From contig DAOUPZ010000006.1 in the NCBI GenBank assembly GCA_030625885.1, forward strand, positions 1 to 64,000: a stretch of DNA of 64,000 bases, given 5' to 3'. Position 1 is the stretch's first letter. Every line of letters starts with the position of its first letter. The notes under the pieces are model-generated. The model was not told the origin of the DNA, ran no database searches, and saw nothing but the letters and a program-made list of their open reading frames with translations. The DNA is from Clostridia bacterium (GTDB taxonomy: Bacteria; Bacillota; DAOUPZ01). Made by a program: the position numbers and the translations under genes. Below, one piece after another: positions 52,801-63,140 of this stretch.

Positions 52801-55800
52801 ATGAATAAAAAATTCTGTATTATTATTTGCATTCTCTGTTTCTTTTTTGCAGGAAATGTATCGGCTCTGGGTAATGCGGTCACGCTGTCCATAAATCCGG
52901 ATCATGCTGCTCCGGGAGATAGTGTAACTTTGTCAGGAACAGCAGATGGCAATATCTTTGTGACCATTAAGGTTGTAGGCGGTAATGGGGATATTCTATT
53001 CCTCAACCCGGTAAAATCAGATGACAGTGGTGATTACAGTGATTCCTTCATCGTGCCGTCGGATGTGCCTCTCGGTGTTTTGAGTGTAATTGCCGGGTAT
53101 GGTGAAAATGTGGCTGCTGCAGAACTTAATATTGCAAACGCACTGACGGGAACGGCAGCCATATCCGGGAATGCCGTGTTTGGGGAGACATTAACAGCAG
53201 TATTGGAAGGCAGCAACAATACCGGAACGCTGTCTTACCAGTGGATGCGAGGTGACGAGGATATAGCAGGAGCAACAGACGCAGCCTACACTCTTGGTCA
53301 AGTGGATATAGGAAAAACAATCAGTGTAAAGATTGCGAGCAGTGCAGAGGCGGGAACTCTAACGAGTGCTCCAACTGCATCTGTAGATAATATTGATCCT
53401 GCTGCAGTATTTGTAAGCGGCGGCATCGGTACGGAAGCCGATCCGTACCGGATTGCTTCAGCAGCGGAGCTTGAATGTTTAGCACAGCTTGTAAACTCTG
53501 GCGCAACAGATACAGTAAACAACGACGGTAAGAAATATGCCAGTCTGTATTACAGGTTTGATGACAATATCGACCTGGGCGGAGTTCAATGGACACCGAT
53601 TGGGGCTGATTCGACTAACAGTTTTACGGGAACATTAGACGGAAACGGCAAGGTCGTGTCAAACCTGACGATCGGCATTTCAGAGGAAAGCCCGGAATCA
53701 ACCCTTTTCTATGTTGGGCTGTTCGGTTATACAACCGGGGCGACGATACAGAATGTTGGCGCAGAGGCGGCAGCTATCTATTCATATAATCTCAATACTG
53801 ACCGTACTGTTTATGCAGGCGGTCTTGCGGGATATGCCGAGTCGGGTACAACCATCACAGAATGTTATGTGACAGGTGCTGTGTCAGGGGACTCCGACGA
53901 TCGGAGCGTGGCAGGCGGACTTGTGGGATATATCGATTCCAGTTCAACAATCGCAGATTGCTATACGACATGCTGTGTGTCAGGCTTTTCCGACGCTTGC
54001 AGCTATGTGGGCGGTCTTGTGGGATATTTACAGGAGGGTACAATTACAAACAGCTATGCAACAGGCAGTGTGGGTAGTGATCAATATGCGGGCGGTCTTG
54101 TGGGAACGGTTGAAAATGGCACAATTATAAACAGCTACGCGACAGGCAGTGTGTCGAGCGGTGATTATGCAGGCGGCCTTGCGGGATTTGTTTATAATGG
54201 CACTGTTACAAACAGCCACGCGACAGGCAATGTAGAAGGCCTTCAATTTACGGGAGGTCTTGCGGGACAGGTTAATAATGGTACAGTTACAAACAGCTAC
54301 GCGACAGGCAATGTGGTCAGCGGCGAATTTGCGGGTGGTTTTATAGGAAGTGTTAATTATTGCACAACAATTACAAACAACTATGCAACAGGCAATGTGG
54401 AAGGCCATGACTACGTACAACTAGGGAGCAATTACTATGGAACAGGTGGCTTTGCGGGATCAACCTATGATAGCAATATAACCTATGGTTATTGGAACAC
54501 CTCTGCTGTAAGCAGGGGCGTAGGTTCCGGCACGGATACAACCATCGGAAAAACTCGGGAGGAAATGGCAGATCCGAGTTTTATTAAATTCTTAAACGAT
54601 GAAGTAAATAATTTAAACGATAATTTGCTTAAAAAATGGAAGCCTGTTTGCGGAGAAAATGATGGCTATCCCATGTTGAACGGATTGGGCAACACCGAAG
54701 AGAGCAATCTGGCACCGATAGCTGTTAATACCGCTATATCCGGATTAGCTCATTCGGGGCAGACTCTGATCGGCTCTTATACATTTTATGATGTTGAAGG
54801 GGATACCGAGGTGGGTACGATACTTAAGTGGTACCGCGCGAATGATTCAAGCGGAACCGATGCTCTGGCGATACCCGGTGCGACAGGCAGCACATATACT
54901 CCGACGGATGCTGACGTGGGATATAACATCTGCTTTGAGGTAACGCCTTCAGACGGCAATAAAGCAGGTGCGGGTTATAAGAGTGGCTATACCTGCAAGG
55001 TGCTGTCATCTGAAGCGTGGGATGGGATAGCTGCCACAGAATTTGCAGACGGGAGCGGAACGGAAGCTGACCCGTATCAGATTTCCTCAGCAGCCGAGCT
55101 GGCATATTTAGCACAGCTCGTTAACTCCAGCGCAGCAGATACAGCAAACAACAACGGCGAGAAATATGCCAGCCTGTACTATGAGCTTACCGACTATATC
55201 CAGTTAGGATACAGTTCATGGATTCCTATCGGAACAAGCAGCGCTGACAGTTTTACGGGAACACTTGATGGAAACGGCAAGGTCATATCAAATCTGACGA
55301 TCGGTACGGCCGAAAATCCCGATACAACACATGCTTATGCGGGTCTTTTTGGATATACAAGTGGAGCGACAATACAGAATGTGGGTGTAGAGGATGCGGC
55401 TATCTATTCTTACATAGCCGGCACCAATAATATTGCAGGCAGTCTCGTGGGATGGGCATCTGGTGATACAATTACAAACTGCTTTACAACAGGTATAATA
55501 TCCATTGGAACCGGTGGAGGCTATAATGCAGCAGGCGGTCTTGTTGGATATGCACTAGAGAACTCGTCGATTACCAATAGTTACGCAGCAGTCAACATTT
55601 CAGGCAGTGGCAGCACAACCTATGCGGGCGGTTTTGCAGGGATAACGCAGTCAGGCTCATCAACCTCCAACTGCTATGCGATAGGTAATGTGATGAGTGA
55701 CAGTGATACGGCTAATGTGGGTGGTCTTGTAGGAACAGTATGGAGCAACTCCGGCACCATATCAAATGGGTACTGGAACAGCTCTGCTGCAAGCAATGGT

Positions 55801-58800
55801 GTAGGTTCCGGCACGGATGATACGACCAGCATGGAAGCAGCTGATATGAAGAATACTTCATTTGTAACGACCCTTAATTCAAATGTTATGGCATTGATGG
55901 CTGTGAATGATTCGCTGCGGCTTAAGACATGGAAATTTGCCGCAGACAAAAACAACGGTTATCCAATGATTAATGGCATTGGTAATACCGTGACCAATAC
56001 AGCAGCACCAACGGCAACCCATGTCGTTATATCCGGATTGGCTCATTCGGGGCAGATGCTTGCAACTGCTTATGATTATTGTGATCTGGACGGAGAGGCC
56101 GAGTCAGGTACTACCTATAAATGGTATCGTGCCAGTGATGCAAGCGGAACAGATTCTGTGGTTATATCTGGCGCAACGGGAAATACTTATACTTTGACGG
56201 ACGGTGATGTGGGATATTACATCTGCTTTGAGGTAACGCCTGCTAACAGCGGGGGTGCAGGAGCGTCTGTAAAAAGCATATATACGTCCAAGGTGCTGTC
56301 ATCTGAAACATGGGACGGGACCACAATTGCCACAGAATTTGCAGGCGGGAGCGGAACGGAAGCTGCCCCGTATCAGATTTCCTCAGCAGCGGAGCTTGTA
56401 TATTTAGCACAGCTTGTAAACTCCGGCGCAATAGATACAGCAAACAACGACGAAAAATACGCCGTCTTGAACTATGAGCTTACGGACTATATCAAATTGG
56501 GATACAGTTCATGGACTCCTATTGGAACAAGCAGTGCTAACAGTTTTACGGGAACATTCGATGGAAACAGCAAGGTCATAGCAAATCTGACGATCGGTAC
56601 GGCAGAAAGTCCCGATACAACACATGCTTATGCGGGTCTTTTCGGATATACAAGCGGGGCGACAATACAGAATGTGGGTGTAGAGGATGCAGCTATCTAT
56701 TCTGACATAGCCGGCACCAATAACATGGCAGGCGGTCTTGTGGGATGGACATTTTGTGATACAATTACAAACTGCTTTGCAACAGGTACTATATCGGTAG
56801 CGACAGGCGGCAGCTATAACGCAGCAGGTGGTCTTGCAGGATATGCAGTAGAGAACTCGTCGATTACCAATAGTTACGCAGCAGTCAACATTTCAGGCAG
56901 TGGCAGCACAACCTATGCGGGCGGTCTTGCCGGGATAACGCAGTCAGGCTCAGCAATCACCAACAGCTATGCAGTGGGCAATGTGACGAGTGATAGTGGC
57001 ACTGCTAATATGGGTGGGCTTTTGGGAGCTGCTTTAAGCGGTTCCGGCTCAATCACAAACTGTTACGCGACAGGCAGCGTATCAGGCGGCGACAGTGCTT
57101 TGAAAGGTGGATTTGCAGGAAAATTCACCGCCGGTTCCATAGATCACTGCTATTGGAACAGCTCTGTTGCAAGCCAAGGTGTAGGTTCCGGCACGGATGA
57201 TACGACCGGAATGACCGCAGATGAAATGAAAAGCTATTCTTTTGCAGAAGACCTTAATGAAGAGGTCATTGAATTAAACAAGACTCATCCTGAAATTCTG
57301 CGGGGATGGGAACTGGTTACAGACAAAAACGACGGCTATCCGATGCTCAACGGAGTTCGTCCTGTAAATGCTTTAACTGGAAATGTAATTTTATTATTTA
57401 ACATTGATAGTGAGAACGGTACAATAACAGGCTATCGAAACGTGGAAAACACATATAACGTGACCGGCGGCCTGAAAATACCCGATACAGTAAACGGTGT
57501 TACAGTAACGAAGATAGGTGACTGGGTATTTACAGAGTGCGAATTTCTTGCGAACGTCATAATACCGGATAGTGTCACGAGTATAGGAGAAGCTACGTTT
57601 GCTAATTGTGGTTCCCTTGCGAGCGTAACAATACAGGGCGGTGTTGTGAGCATAGGAATGGGAGCGTTTGCTGATTGCCGTTCCCTTGAAAGTGTAACAA
57701 TACAGGGCAGTAACCTGAGTATAGGTGACATCGCGTTTGCGGGCTGCGGGTTCCTTACAAGTGCATATTTTGAGGGTGATGCACCGGCTTCTTTCGGCAA
57801 TGATGTTTTTAAAGATTCTGCGGAGGGCTTTACAATATATTACCCCTCAGATGCGAAAGGCTGGGAAGAAAATCCGTGGCATGGTTATCCAACTTCAGCT
57901 TATACGGCAGAACCTTCACAAGATACAGAAATATTAAGTGCTAAGGCAATAACTGATGTATCAGTATTAACTAATGATGGTAAAACATTGGCTGAAATTA
58001 AAAACGCGTTGGGGAATACAGTAGTGTTAATAGCAGAAGGTGATGAGACCGTAAATGTACCAGTAACCTGGGGAGATAATACTGAACCGGAATATAACAA
58101 TGGAGCAGTTAACACCTATGTATTAACAGGAACAATCGGGCAATTACCTGATGGCTATAAAGATGAAACAGATACAGTAACCGAAGTAACAGTTAATATA
58201 GTTGTAGCAGATGCACCGGTAAACGCATTGATAGGAACGGCAACCATAACCGGTAATGCAGTATTTGATGAAACATTAACAGCTGTATTAAATAACGGAA
58301 ACAATACTGGAACGCTATCGTATCAGTGGACACGAGAAGGTATAGATATAGCAGAGGCAACAAACGAATTCTACACACTCGTGCAGGAAGACATAGGGAC
58401 ACAAATAGGCGTAACGATTTCAAGCAGTGTGGAATCAGGCAGCGTCACAAGTACTTCTACAGCAGCAGTAGAAAAAGCAGACTGTGAAACAGCTGCAGGA
58501 TCAACGCCTGTATTAGAAAGTAAAACCCATAATAGTGTTACACTAGTTGCTGTGGATGGCTATGAATACACAAAAGTTGCAGATGGCACTAATGTATCGG
58601 AAGCACCCTGGCAGGACAGCAATGAATTTAATAGCTTAACTGCTGAAACAGACTATGATTGCTATCAGAGAGTAAAAGAAACAGCCACGCATAAAGCTTC
58701 AACGGTAAGTGAAAAGTTGGATGTTACAACAGATGCAGAACCAGCACTAGTTTTAAGTACAGTTATAGTAAGCGGCAGCATACCAGAATTAACGGTAGAT

Positions 58801-59949
58801 GGTGAAGGTTATGATTTAAACCAGCTGACATTAAGCGGACAGGATCAAAATGGTAACTCGTATGACATTAGCGGTTTAAGCATAAGCTGGCAAATAGCCG
58901 CTGGGAGTGATTATGCAACGCTAAGCGGCAGCATTTTAACACCTGCAAATGAAGGAGTTGGAACAGTTACAGCAACAGTAGGTGACATCATCAGTAATAT
59001 TGTAAACTTTACAGTTACAGCAGCATTAATACCATCCATAGAAGGGGTGATATTAAACACAAATACCCATGAAGTGGGATCAGACCAGCAGGTTGAAATA
59101 AGTATAACCTGTCAGATCGTTGCAGATGGCACTAATGTAATCGCATCACTGGTTGATAATGATGGCAACAAACTAAATCCAGAGATGATTGTCAGTCAGG
59201 TTATTAACAATAATCATGCAACTGTATTCCTTAATATTCAATCAGGAATACCAGTAGGTGAATATAAAATAAAGGTAAAAGTTGAGGGTATTGAGGACGC
59301 ATATCTTACAGCTTATCAAATAACGGAAAAGCTGGCAACACCACTGGTTGGCTTAAGTATTATGAAGGGCAGCGATGGTAATGGTGAAGAAATGGTTAAA
59401 GACTATAATCCTACTCATACAGATTATAGGTATGCAGTTGAATATAATGTAGAGGAAGTTAAAGCTTTCATAACAGCAGCACCTGATACAACAACCAGAA
59501 TATATCAAGATAATAATGAAGTGACAGATGGCACTTTCAATTTAGTTATTGGGCAGAATAACATTACGATCGTTGTAAGTGAAGCAGGGCTAGCAGATCG
59601 AATCTATCATATCGGGATAACCCGTATGAAACTAGATGAATGCTTTATTGCAACGGCAGCCTATGGCTCAAAATTTGAGCCGTCAGTAAAAATGTTACGG
59701 CAGTTCAGGGATAAGTATTTACTCACTACTGCGACCGGTAAATCATTTGTCGCATTCTACTACAGAAATTCACCGCCAATAGCGAAGTTTATTGGGGGTA
59801 ATCAATTCTTGAAATTAGTGACACGCTTATTGCTTTGTCCATTTATTCTCTTAGTGTATCTGGTTTTTCATCCGGTACTAGGTGCTTTAGTTATTGGGAG
59901 TGTGTTAATAATGCTGATATATTGCAGAAGAAGGTTCATATGTAGCTAA
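52801..59949 (+). CDS. Giant exported GLUG/LRR/Ig surface protein with CFI-box C-terminus
   Basis: AGGGGGG precedes the ATG, 12 nt after the previous stop, so it is probably co-transcribed. A signal peptide spans residues 1-23. Three blocks begin with GTEADPYRIASAAELECLAQ-like sequence; block 1 carries GLUG repeats (GGLVG..NGTITNSYATG). LRR_5/BspA-like repeats lie at about 1546-1664. A Big_4-like domain, Ig domains (113-198 and 1808-1892), an Fn3-like region, an intact Big domain (1984-2075) and a cadherin-like domain (2180-2275) follow. The C-terminus starts CFIATAAYGS and runs FRDKYLLTTATGKSF...YYRNSPP, the CFI-box, then hydrophobic helices (about 2342-2374). It is probably anchored in the membrane rather than by SLH. 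Confidence 0.9.
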   Translation: MNKKFCIIICILCFFFAGNVSALGNAVTLSINPDHAAPGDSVTLSGTADGNIFVTIKVVGGNGDILFLNPVKSDDSGDYSDSFIVPSDVPLGVLSVIAGYGENVAAAELNIANALTGTAAISGNAVFGETLTAVLEGSNNTGTLSYQWMRGDEDIAGATDAAYTLGQVDIGKTISVKIASSAEAGTLTSAPTASVDNIDPAAVFVSGGIGTEADPYRIASAAELECLAQLVNSGATDTVNNDGKKYASLYYRFDDNIDLGGVQWTPIGADSTNSFTGTLDGNGKVVSNLTIGISEESPESTLFYVGLFGYTTGATIQNVGAEAAAIYSYNLNTDRTVYAGGLAGYAESGTTITECYVTGAVSGDSDDRSVAGGLVGYIDSSSTIADCYTTCCVSGFSDACSYVGGLVGYLQEGTITNSYATGSVGSDQYAGGLVGTVENGTIINSYATGSVSSGDYAGGLAGFVYNGTVTNSHATGNVEGLQFTGGLAGQVNNGTVTNSYATGNVVSGEFAGGFIGSVNYCTTITNNYATGNVEGHDYVQLGSNYYGTGGFAGSTYDSNITYGYWNTSAVSRGVGSGTDTTIGKTREEMADPSFIKFLNDEVNNLNDNLLKKWKPVCGENDGYPMLNGLGNTEESNLAPIAVNTAISGLAHSGQTLIGSYTFYDVEGDTEVGTILKWYRANDSSGTDALAIPGATGSTYTPTDADVGYNICFEVTPSDGNKAGAGYKSGYTCKVLSSEAWDGIAATEFADGSGTEADPYQISSAAELAYLAQLVNSSAADTANNNGEKYASLYYELTDYIQLGYSSWIPIGTSSADSFTGTLDGNGKVISNLTIGTAENPDTTHAYAGLFGYTSGATIQNVGVEDAAIYSYIAGTNNIAGSLVGWASGDTITNCFTTGIISIGTGGGYNAAGGLVGYALENSSITNSYAAVNISGSGSTTYAGGFAGITQSGSSTSNCYAIGNVMSDSDTANVGGLVGTVWSNSGTISNGYWNSSAASNGVGSGTDDTTSMEAADMKNTSFVTTLNSNVMALMAVNDSLRLKTWKFAADKNNGYPMINGIGNTVTNTAAPTATHVVISGLAHSGQMLATAYDYCDLDGEAESGTTYKWYRASDASGTDSVVISGATGNTYTLTDGDVGYYICFEVTPANSGGAGASVKSIYTSKVLSSETWDGTTIATEFAGGSGTEAAPYQISSAAELVYLAQLVNSGAIDTANNDEKYAVLNYELTDYIKLGYSSWTPIGTSSANSFTGTFDGNSKVIANLTIGTAESPDTTHAYAGLFGYTSGATIQNVGVEDAAIYSDIAGTNNMAGGLVGWTFCDTITNCFATGTISVATGGSYNAAGGLAGYAVENSSITNSYAAVNISGSGSTTYAGGLAGITQSGSAITNSYAVGNVTSDSGTANMGGLLGAALSGSGSITNCYATGSVSGGDSALKGGFAGKFTAGSIDHCYWNSSVASQGVGSGTDDTTGMTADEMKSYSFAEDLNEEVIELNKTHPEILRGWELVTDKNDGYPMLNGVRPVNALTGNVILLFNIDSENGTITGYRNVENTYNVTGGLKIPDTVNGVTVTKIGDWVFTECEFLANVIIPDSVTSIGEATFANCGSLASVTIQGGVVSIGMGAFADCRSLESVTIQGSNLSIGDIAFAGCGFLTSAYFEGDAPASFGNDVFKDSAEGFTIYYPSDAKGWEENPWHGYPTSAYTAEPSQDTEILSAKAITDVSVLTNDGKTLAEIKNALGNTVVLIAEGDETVNVPVTWGDNTEPEYNNGAVNTYVLTGTIGQLPDGYKDETDTVTEVTVNIVVADAPVNALIGTATITGNAVFDETLTAVLNNGNNTGTLSYQWTREGIDIAEATNEFYTLVQEDIGTQIGVTISSSVESGSVTSTSTAAVEKADCETAAGSTPVLESKTHNSVTLVAVDGYEYTKVADGTNVSEAPWQDSNEFNSLTAETDYDCYQRVKETATHKASTVSEKLDVTTDAEPALVLSTVIVSGSIPELTVDGEGYDLNQLTLSGQDQNGNSYDISGLSISWQIAAGSDYATLSGSILTPANEGVGTVTATVGDIISNIVNFTVTAALIPSIEGVILNTNTHEVGSDQQVEISITCQIVADGTNVIASLVDNDGNKLNPEMIVSQVINNNHATVFLNIQSGIPVGEYKIKVKVEGIEDAYLTAYQITEKLATPLVGLSIMKGSDGNGEEMVKDYNPTHTDYRYAVEYNVEEVKAFITAAPDTTTRIYQDNNEVTDGTFNLVIGQNNITIVVSEAGLADRIYHIGITRMKLDECFIATAAYGSKFEPSVKMLRQFRDKYLLTTATGKSFVAFYYRNSPPIAKFIGGNQFLKLVTRLLLCPFILLVYLVFHPVLGALVIGSVLIMLIYCRRRFICS
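55020..57000. repeat. Long direct repeat, offset about 1293 bp
   Basis: Blocks 2 and 3 of the giant protein are alike at the DNA level, for example GATACAACACATGCTTATGC at 55321 and 56614, and the stretch around AACTCGTCGATTACCAATAG in both. Each copy spans roughly 620 to 950 bp. They look like an internal duplication by unequal recombination. Confidence 0.7.
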
Positions 59950-60014
59950 AACAAAAGTTTAAAGGGAACAACCGTATTGGATTATTATCCCTATTAGAGA
60001 AGTATTAAAATAAG

Positions 60015-60048
60015 CAGAGCAGGATTCATTTTCTGCTCTGTATTTTTG
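60015..60048 (+). terminator. Terminator after the giant GLUG gene
   Basis: CAGAGCAG pairs with CTGCTCTG around a 10-nt loop, followed by TATTTTTG. Confidence 0.75.
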
Positions 60049-60107
60049 TATGAAAGAGTTCAGCAGTCTTTTTTCTAAAAGAGAGCGTATAAAAATATTT
60101 TTGTTAA

Positions 60108-60116
60108 TGGTATAAT
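60108..60116 (+). promoter_or_regulatory. Extended -10 promoter of the small Cys-rich gene
   Basis: TGGTATAAT fits the extended -10 pattern TGnTATAAT, 38 nt before the ATG; no clear -35 is seen. Confidence 0.5.
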
Positions 60117-60153
60117 ACTTTGTATTGTTGTTTTAGGGGGAGGCACTTAACCA

Positions 60154-60393
60154 ATGTACGACTACGCAAGCAAATGTAATAATCTAGAGGTCATTGAAAG
60201 TTCAAATGGTATTTTTATAGGCAGCAAGAAGGAAGATGGATTACCCAACTGCCGGGTAACGGACTACTATGATAGCAGGGAGCATGCACAAGAAGATCTA
60301 AATAATAAAACGTTTAAAGTACGCAAATGTCTTGGGGGTTGTCATTATTGTGATTATTATCATTCAATTGGAAAGCAGCTTCCCCTTTTTTAA
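60154..60393 (+). CDS. Small Cys-rich protein of unknown function (79 aa)
   Basis: AGGGGGAGG lies upstream of the ATG. The product has no signal or membrane segment. It carries Cys at the N-terminus (SKCNN), a NCRVTDYYDSREHAQEDL middle, and KCLGGCHYCDYYHS near the end, a CxxxCxxC group that could bind zinc or iron. I know no family name. The gene has its own promoter and stands alone. Confidence 0.7.
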   Translation: MYDYASKCNNLEVIESSNGIFIGSKKEDGLPNCRVTDYYDSREHAQEDLNNKTFKVRKCLGGCHYCDYYHSIGKQLPLF

Positions 60394-60454
60394 AAATTGA
60401 TGATTAAAAATTCTATGATTGGTTAATATATTACTGGGTTTTGTTGCTTCGTTT

Positions 60455-60463
60455 TGATATAAT
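60455..60463 (+). promoter_or_regulatory. Extended -10 promoter of the cyclophilin gene
   Basis: TGATATAAT fits TGnTATAAT, 37 nt before ATG 60501. Confidence 0.5.
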
Positions 60464-60500
60464 TGTAAATAAATTAGCAGTACAAGAAAGGAAGATACTA

Positions 60501-61022
60501 ATGGAAAAACAACCAATTGTTACAATTGAAATGGAAAACGGCAATCAGATTAAAATTGAACTATATCCGGAGATTGCCCCCAATACGGTGAGAAATTTTA
60601 TTTCCCTGGTTGAAAAAGGGTTTTATGACGGTGTGATCTTTCACAGAGTAATACCAGGGTTTATGATTCAAGGCGGGTGCCCGGATGGAACTGGGATGGG
60701 CGGTCCCGGCTATGGTATTAAGGGAGAATTTGCAAGTAATGGATTTTCCAATGATTTAAAACATGATAAAGGTGTTATTTCAATGGCGCGGACAGCGGCT
60801 CCCAACTCGGCGGGTTCTCAATTTTTTATCATGACGGAAAAATCACCGCATTTAGACGGAGAATATGCAGCTTTTGGAAAAGTGATTCAAGGGATAGAAG
60901 AAGCCGACCGGATTGTAAGTGTTGACAGAAACCGGATGGATAAACCATTAGAAGATCAAGTAATGAAAAAAGTGACTGTGGAGACATTTGGCGTTGATTA
61001 TGGAGCGGTAGAAAAAATGTAA
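60501..61022 (+). CDS. Cyclophilin-type peptidyl-prolyl cis-trans isomerase
   Basis: ATG 60501 follows AAAGGAAG; the frame from 60441 is longer but lacks a site. The cyclophilin core is complete: FHRVIPGFMIQGG, GTGMGGPGYGIKGEF, SMARTAAPNSAGSQFFI and YAAFGKVIQG. The length of 173 residues and the absence of a signal peptide indicate a cytoplasmic foldase. Confidence 0.95.
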   Translation: MEKQPIVTIEMENGNQIKIELYPEIAPNTVRNFISLVEKGFYDGVIFHRVIPGFMIQGGCPDGTGMGGPGYGIKGEFASNGFSNDLKHDKGVISMARTAAPNSAGSQFFIMTEKSPHLDGEYAAFGKVIQGIEEADRIVSVDRNRMDKPLEDQVMKKVTVETFGVDYGAVEKM

Positions 61023-61045
61023 GTAAAATAGAGAGAACCGGAAAG

Positions 61046-61076
61046 AACGCAGCTTGCAGCTGCTGGAAGAGGGAAG
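61046..61076. repeat. Short copy of the GCAGC palindromic repeat
   Basis: GCAGCTTGCAGCTGCTGG followed by a GAAGAGGGAAGAAAAAG tail resembles parts of 45641-45735. Confidence 0.45.
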
Positions 61077-61094
61077 AAAAAGATAATAAATATA

Positions 61095-61131
61095 AAACGG
61101 TCTTCAGCTGGTTTGTGAAGACCGTTTTTTA
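61095..61131 (+). terminator. Terminator between cyclophilin and HAD genes (convergent)
   Basis: AAACGGTCTTCA pairs with TGAAGACCGTTT, with T runs on the plus side. It may serve both converging genes. Confidence 0.8.
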
Positions 61132-61143
61132 CGAAAATGTAAG

Positions 61144-61614
61144 TTAATTTCTTAATGTGGCTTTGATTCGATCCGGTTTTAATAGCATTTCAAAAGCATC
61201 TTCTATGGAGCTTACAACAATATCTGAAGCAGCAAGCAGCTTGCCTGAGCATCCTTCTTTTTCAATAACAGCGATTGAAAGGATACATTCATTAGCCATT
61301 GGTATATCATTAAATCCGTTTCCTACGCAAAGTGTTTTTGTTGCGCCCAGTTCTTTTATAATATCTCTTTTGCATAATCCGGCATTTTCACGGGGAAAGG
61401 TTTTTACATGAACATCAATTCCTATACAAGCCTTTTCAACTGTTCCATAGGTATCAGCTGTCAATATATACACCTTTAAAAAATCTTTCAGTTTCAAAAG
61501 CATGTCTTTTACAAGTTGGGACATATGTCCATCAACAGCGAGGGTGCCGTTATAGTCAAATACAACATTCTTGATTTCAAAAGTTCCTCTTCCCGGTATA
61601 TTGATGACTAACAT
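61144..61614 (-). CDS. HAD-family protein, soluble P-type-ATPase-like (COG4087 type)
   Basis: I choose the ATG at 61614 (MLVINIPGRGTFEI), 7 nt after AAGGAGG; the GTG at 61632 lies upstream of that site. The 156 residues show VVFDYNGTLA (motif I with the phosphorylated Asp), VYILTADTYG, and CVGNGFNDIPM (motif IV). This is the catalytic core of P-type ATPases without membrane parts. Its substrate is unknown. Confidence 0.85.
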   Translation of the reverse strand: MLVINIPGRGTFEIKNVVFDYNGTLAVDGHMSQLVKDMLLKLKDFLKVYILTADTYGTVEKACIGIDVHVKTFPRENAGLCKRDIIKELGATKTLCVGNGFNDIPMANECILSIAVIEKEGCSGKLLAASDIVVSSIEDAFEMLLKPDRIKATLRN

Positions 61615-61817
61615 ATCATTTTCCTCCTTCACTCTTTACGTCGAAGACCCCGAAGTATTTCTCTTATCCAAATAAATTTATCAAAATACTTGCGGATCCG
61701 TATAATACTTTATATAATAAATGATAAAAATAAGAATGGTTATATTTTATCAGAATCGTACTTTTTGTAAAGGAAAACATATGTTAAAAACAAATATTTT
61801 CAAGAAAGGATGTTATC

Positions 61818-63053
61818 ATGACTAAAATTAATGAGAATTACTTAAATTTACAAGGTAGTTATTTGTTTGCTGAAATTGCGAGAAGAGTAGCAAGTTTCAA
61901 GAACGATAACCCGGAAGCTAAAATTATCAAGCTTGGAATTGGTGATGTAACCAAACCATTACCTGGAGCGGTCATAGAAAGCTTGCATGGTGCAGTTGAT
62001 GAAATGGCAAAAGAAGAAACATTTAGAGGTTATGGACCCGAACAGGGGTATAATTTTTTGACTCAAAAAATTATTGATTTTGATTATACACCCAAGGGCA
62101 TTCAATTAGATCTAGATGAAATTTTTATCAGCGATGGTGCGAAGAGTGATACGGGAAATATTCAAGAGATTTTCTCTGTAGATAGTACGATTGCAGTTAC
62201 CGATCCTGTTTATCCTGCATACATAGACGGTAACGTTATGGCAGGGAGAACCGGAAAAATAAATGAGCAAGGTAAATTTGAGAAAATCACATACATCCCA
62301 TGTACGGCTGAAAATAATTTTATACCACAATTACCGGATGAAAAAGTAGATATGATCTACTTATGCTTCCCTAATAATCCAACAGGAACGACTGTTTCCA
62401 GAGAAGAATTAAAAAAATGGGTTGAGTATGCAAAGAAAAATCAAGCTGTTATTCTTTATGACGCAGCCTATGAAGCGTTTATTCAAGAAGAAGATGTGCC
62501 TCACAGTATCTATGAAATAGAAGGCGCAAAGGAAGTGGCGATTGAGTTCCGCAGCTTTTCTAAGGTTGCTGGGTTTACAGGAACAAGATGTGGCTTTACA
62601 GTGGTTCCCAAGGAAGTGATGGGTTATACCAGTGAGGGTGACGCTTACCCGCTTAACAAGCTTTGGAATCGGAGACAAACCACTAAATTTAATGGTGTAC
62701 CCTATATTATTCAAAGAGGGGCAGAAGCAGTTTATACGGAAGCAGGGCAAAAACAAGTTAAAGCGTTAATTGATTATTATATGGCCAATGCCAAAATGAT
62801 TAAAGAAGGCTTAGAGAGTATTGGAATCAAAACATTTGGTGGTGTTAATGCACCTTATATCTGGTTAAAGACACCAGAAGGCATGGATTCTTGGGCATTT
62901 TTCGATAAACTTTTAACTGAAGTTCATATCGTTGGGACACCGGGCGTAGGCTTTGGGCCAAGCGGGGAAGGCTATTTCAGGTTAACTGCTTTTGGTAATA
63001 GAGAAGCAACGGAAGAAGCTATCGAAAGAATAAAAAACCAGCTTAAACTGTAA
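61818..63053 (+). CDS. dapL: LL-diaminopimelate aminotransferase
   Basis: AGAAAGGATG precedes the ATG. The 411 residues match the DapL branch of fold-type I aminotransferases: [12 protein letters not shown], the [13 protein letters not shown] segment, [10 protein letters not shown], and the PLP lysine in [15 protein letters not shown] (about 240-255). It converts tetrahydrodipicolinate and glutamate to LL-diaminopimelate in one step, feeding lysine and peptidoglycan synthesis. The gene is monocistronic here. Confidence 0.95.
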   Translation: MTKINENYLNLQGSYLFAEIARRVASFKNDNPEAKIIKLGIGDVTKPLPGAVIESLHGAVDEMAKEETFRGYGPEQGYNFLTQKIIDFDYTPKGIQLDLDEIFISDGAKSDTGNIQEIFSVDSTIAVTDPVYPAYIDGNVMAGRTGKINEQGKFEKITYIPCTAENNFIPQLPDEKVDMIYLCFPNNPTGTTVSREELKKWVEYAKKNQAVILYDAAYEAFIQEEDVPHSIYEIEGAKEVAIEFRSFSKVAGFTGTRCGFTVVPKEVMGYTSEGDAYPLNKLWNRRQTTKFNGVPYIIQRGAEAVYTEAGQKQVKALIDYYMANAKMIKEGLESIGIKTFGGVNAPYIWLKTPEGMDSWAFFDKLLTEVHIVGTPGVGFGPSGEGYFRLTAFGNREATEEAIERIKNQLKL

Positions 63054-63063
63054 GAAAACAGCC

Positions 63064-63106
63064 TATTAGCAGGTAGGGAACAGCAGGTAGCAGGTAGGAA
63101 AGAATT
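63064..63106. repeat. AGCAGGTAG(G) short repeats
   Basis: AGCAGGTAGG-type words occur three times (TTAGCAGGTAGGGAACAGC, AGCAGGTAGCAGGTAGG). A similar low-complexity run, ACTGTCCATTGTCAACTGTC, lies at 63227-63246. They look like degenerate intergenic repeats. Confidence 0.5.
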
Positions 63107-63140
63107 AAAAGAAGTTAAAAGAGAAAAGATAATCTAAAAA

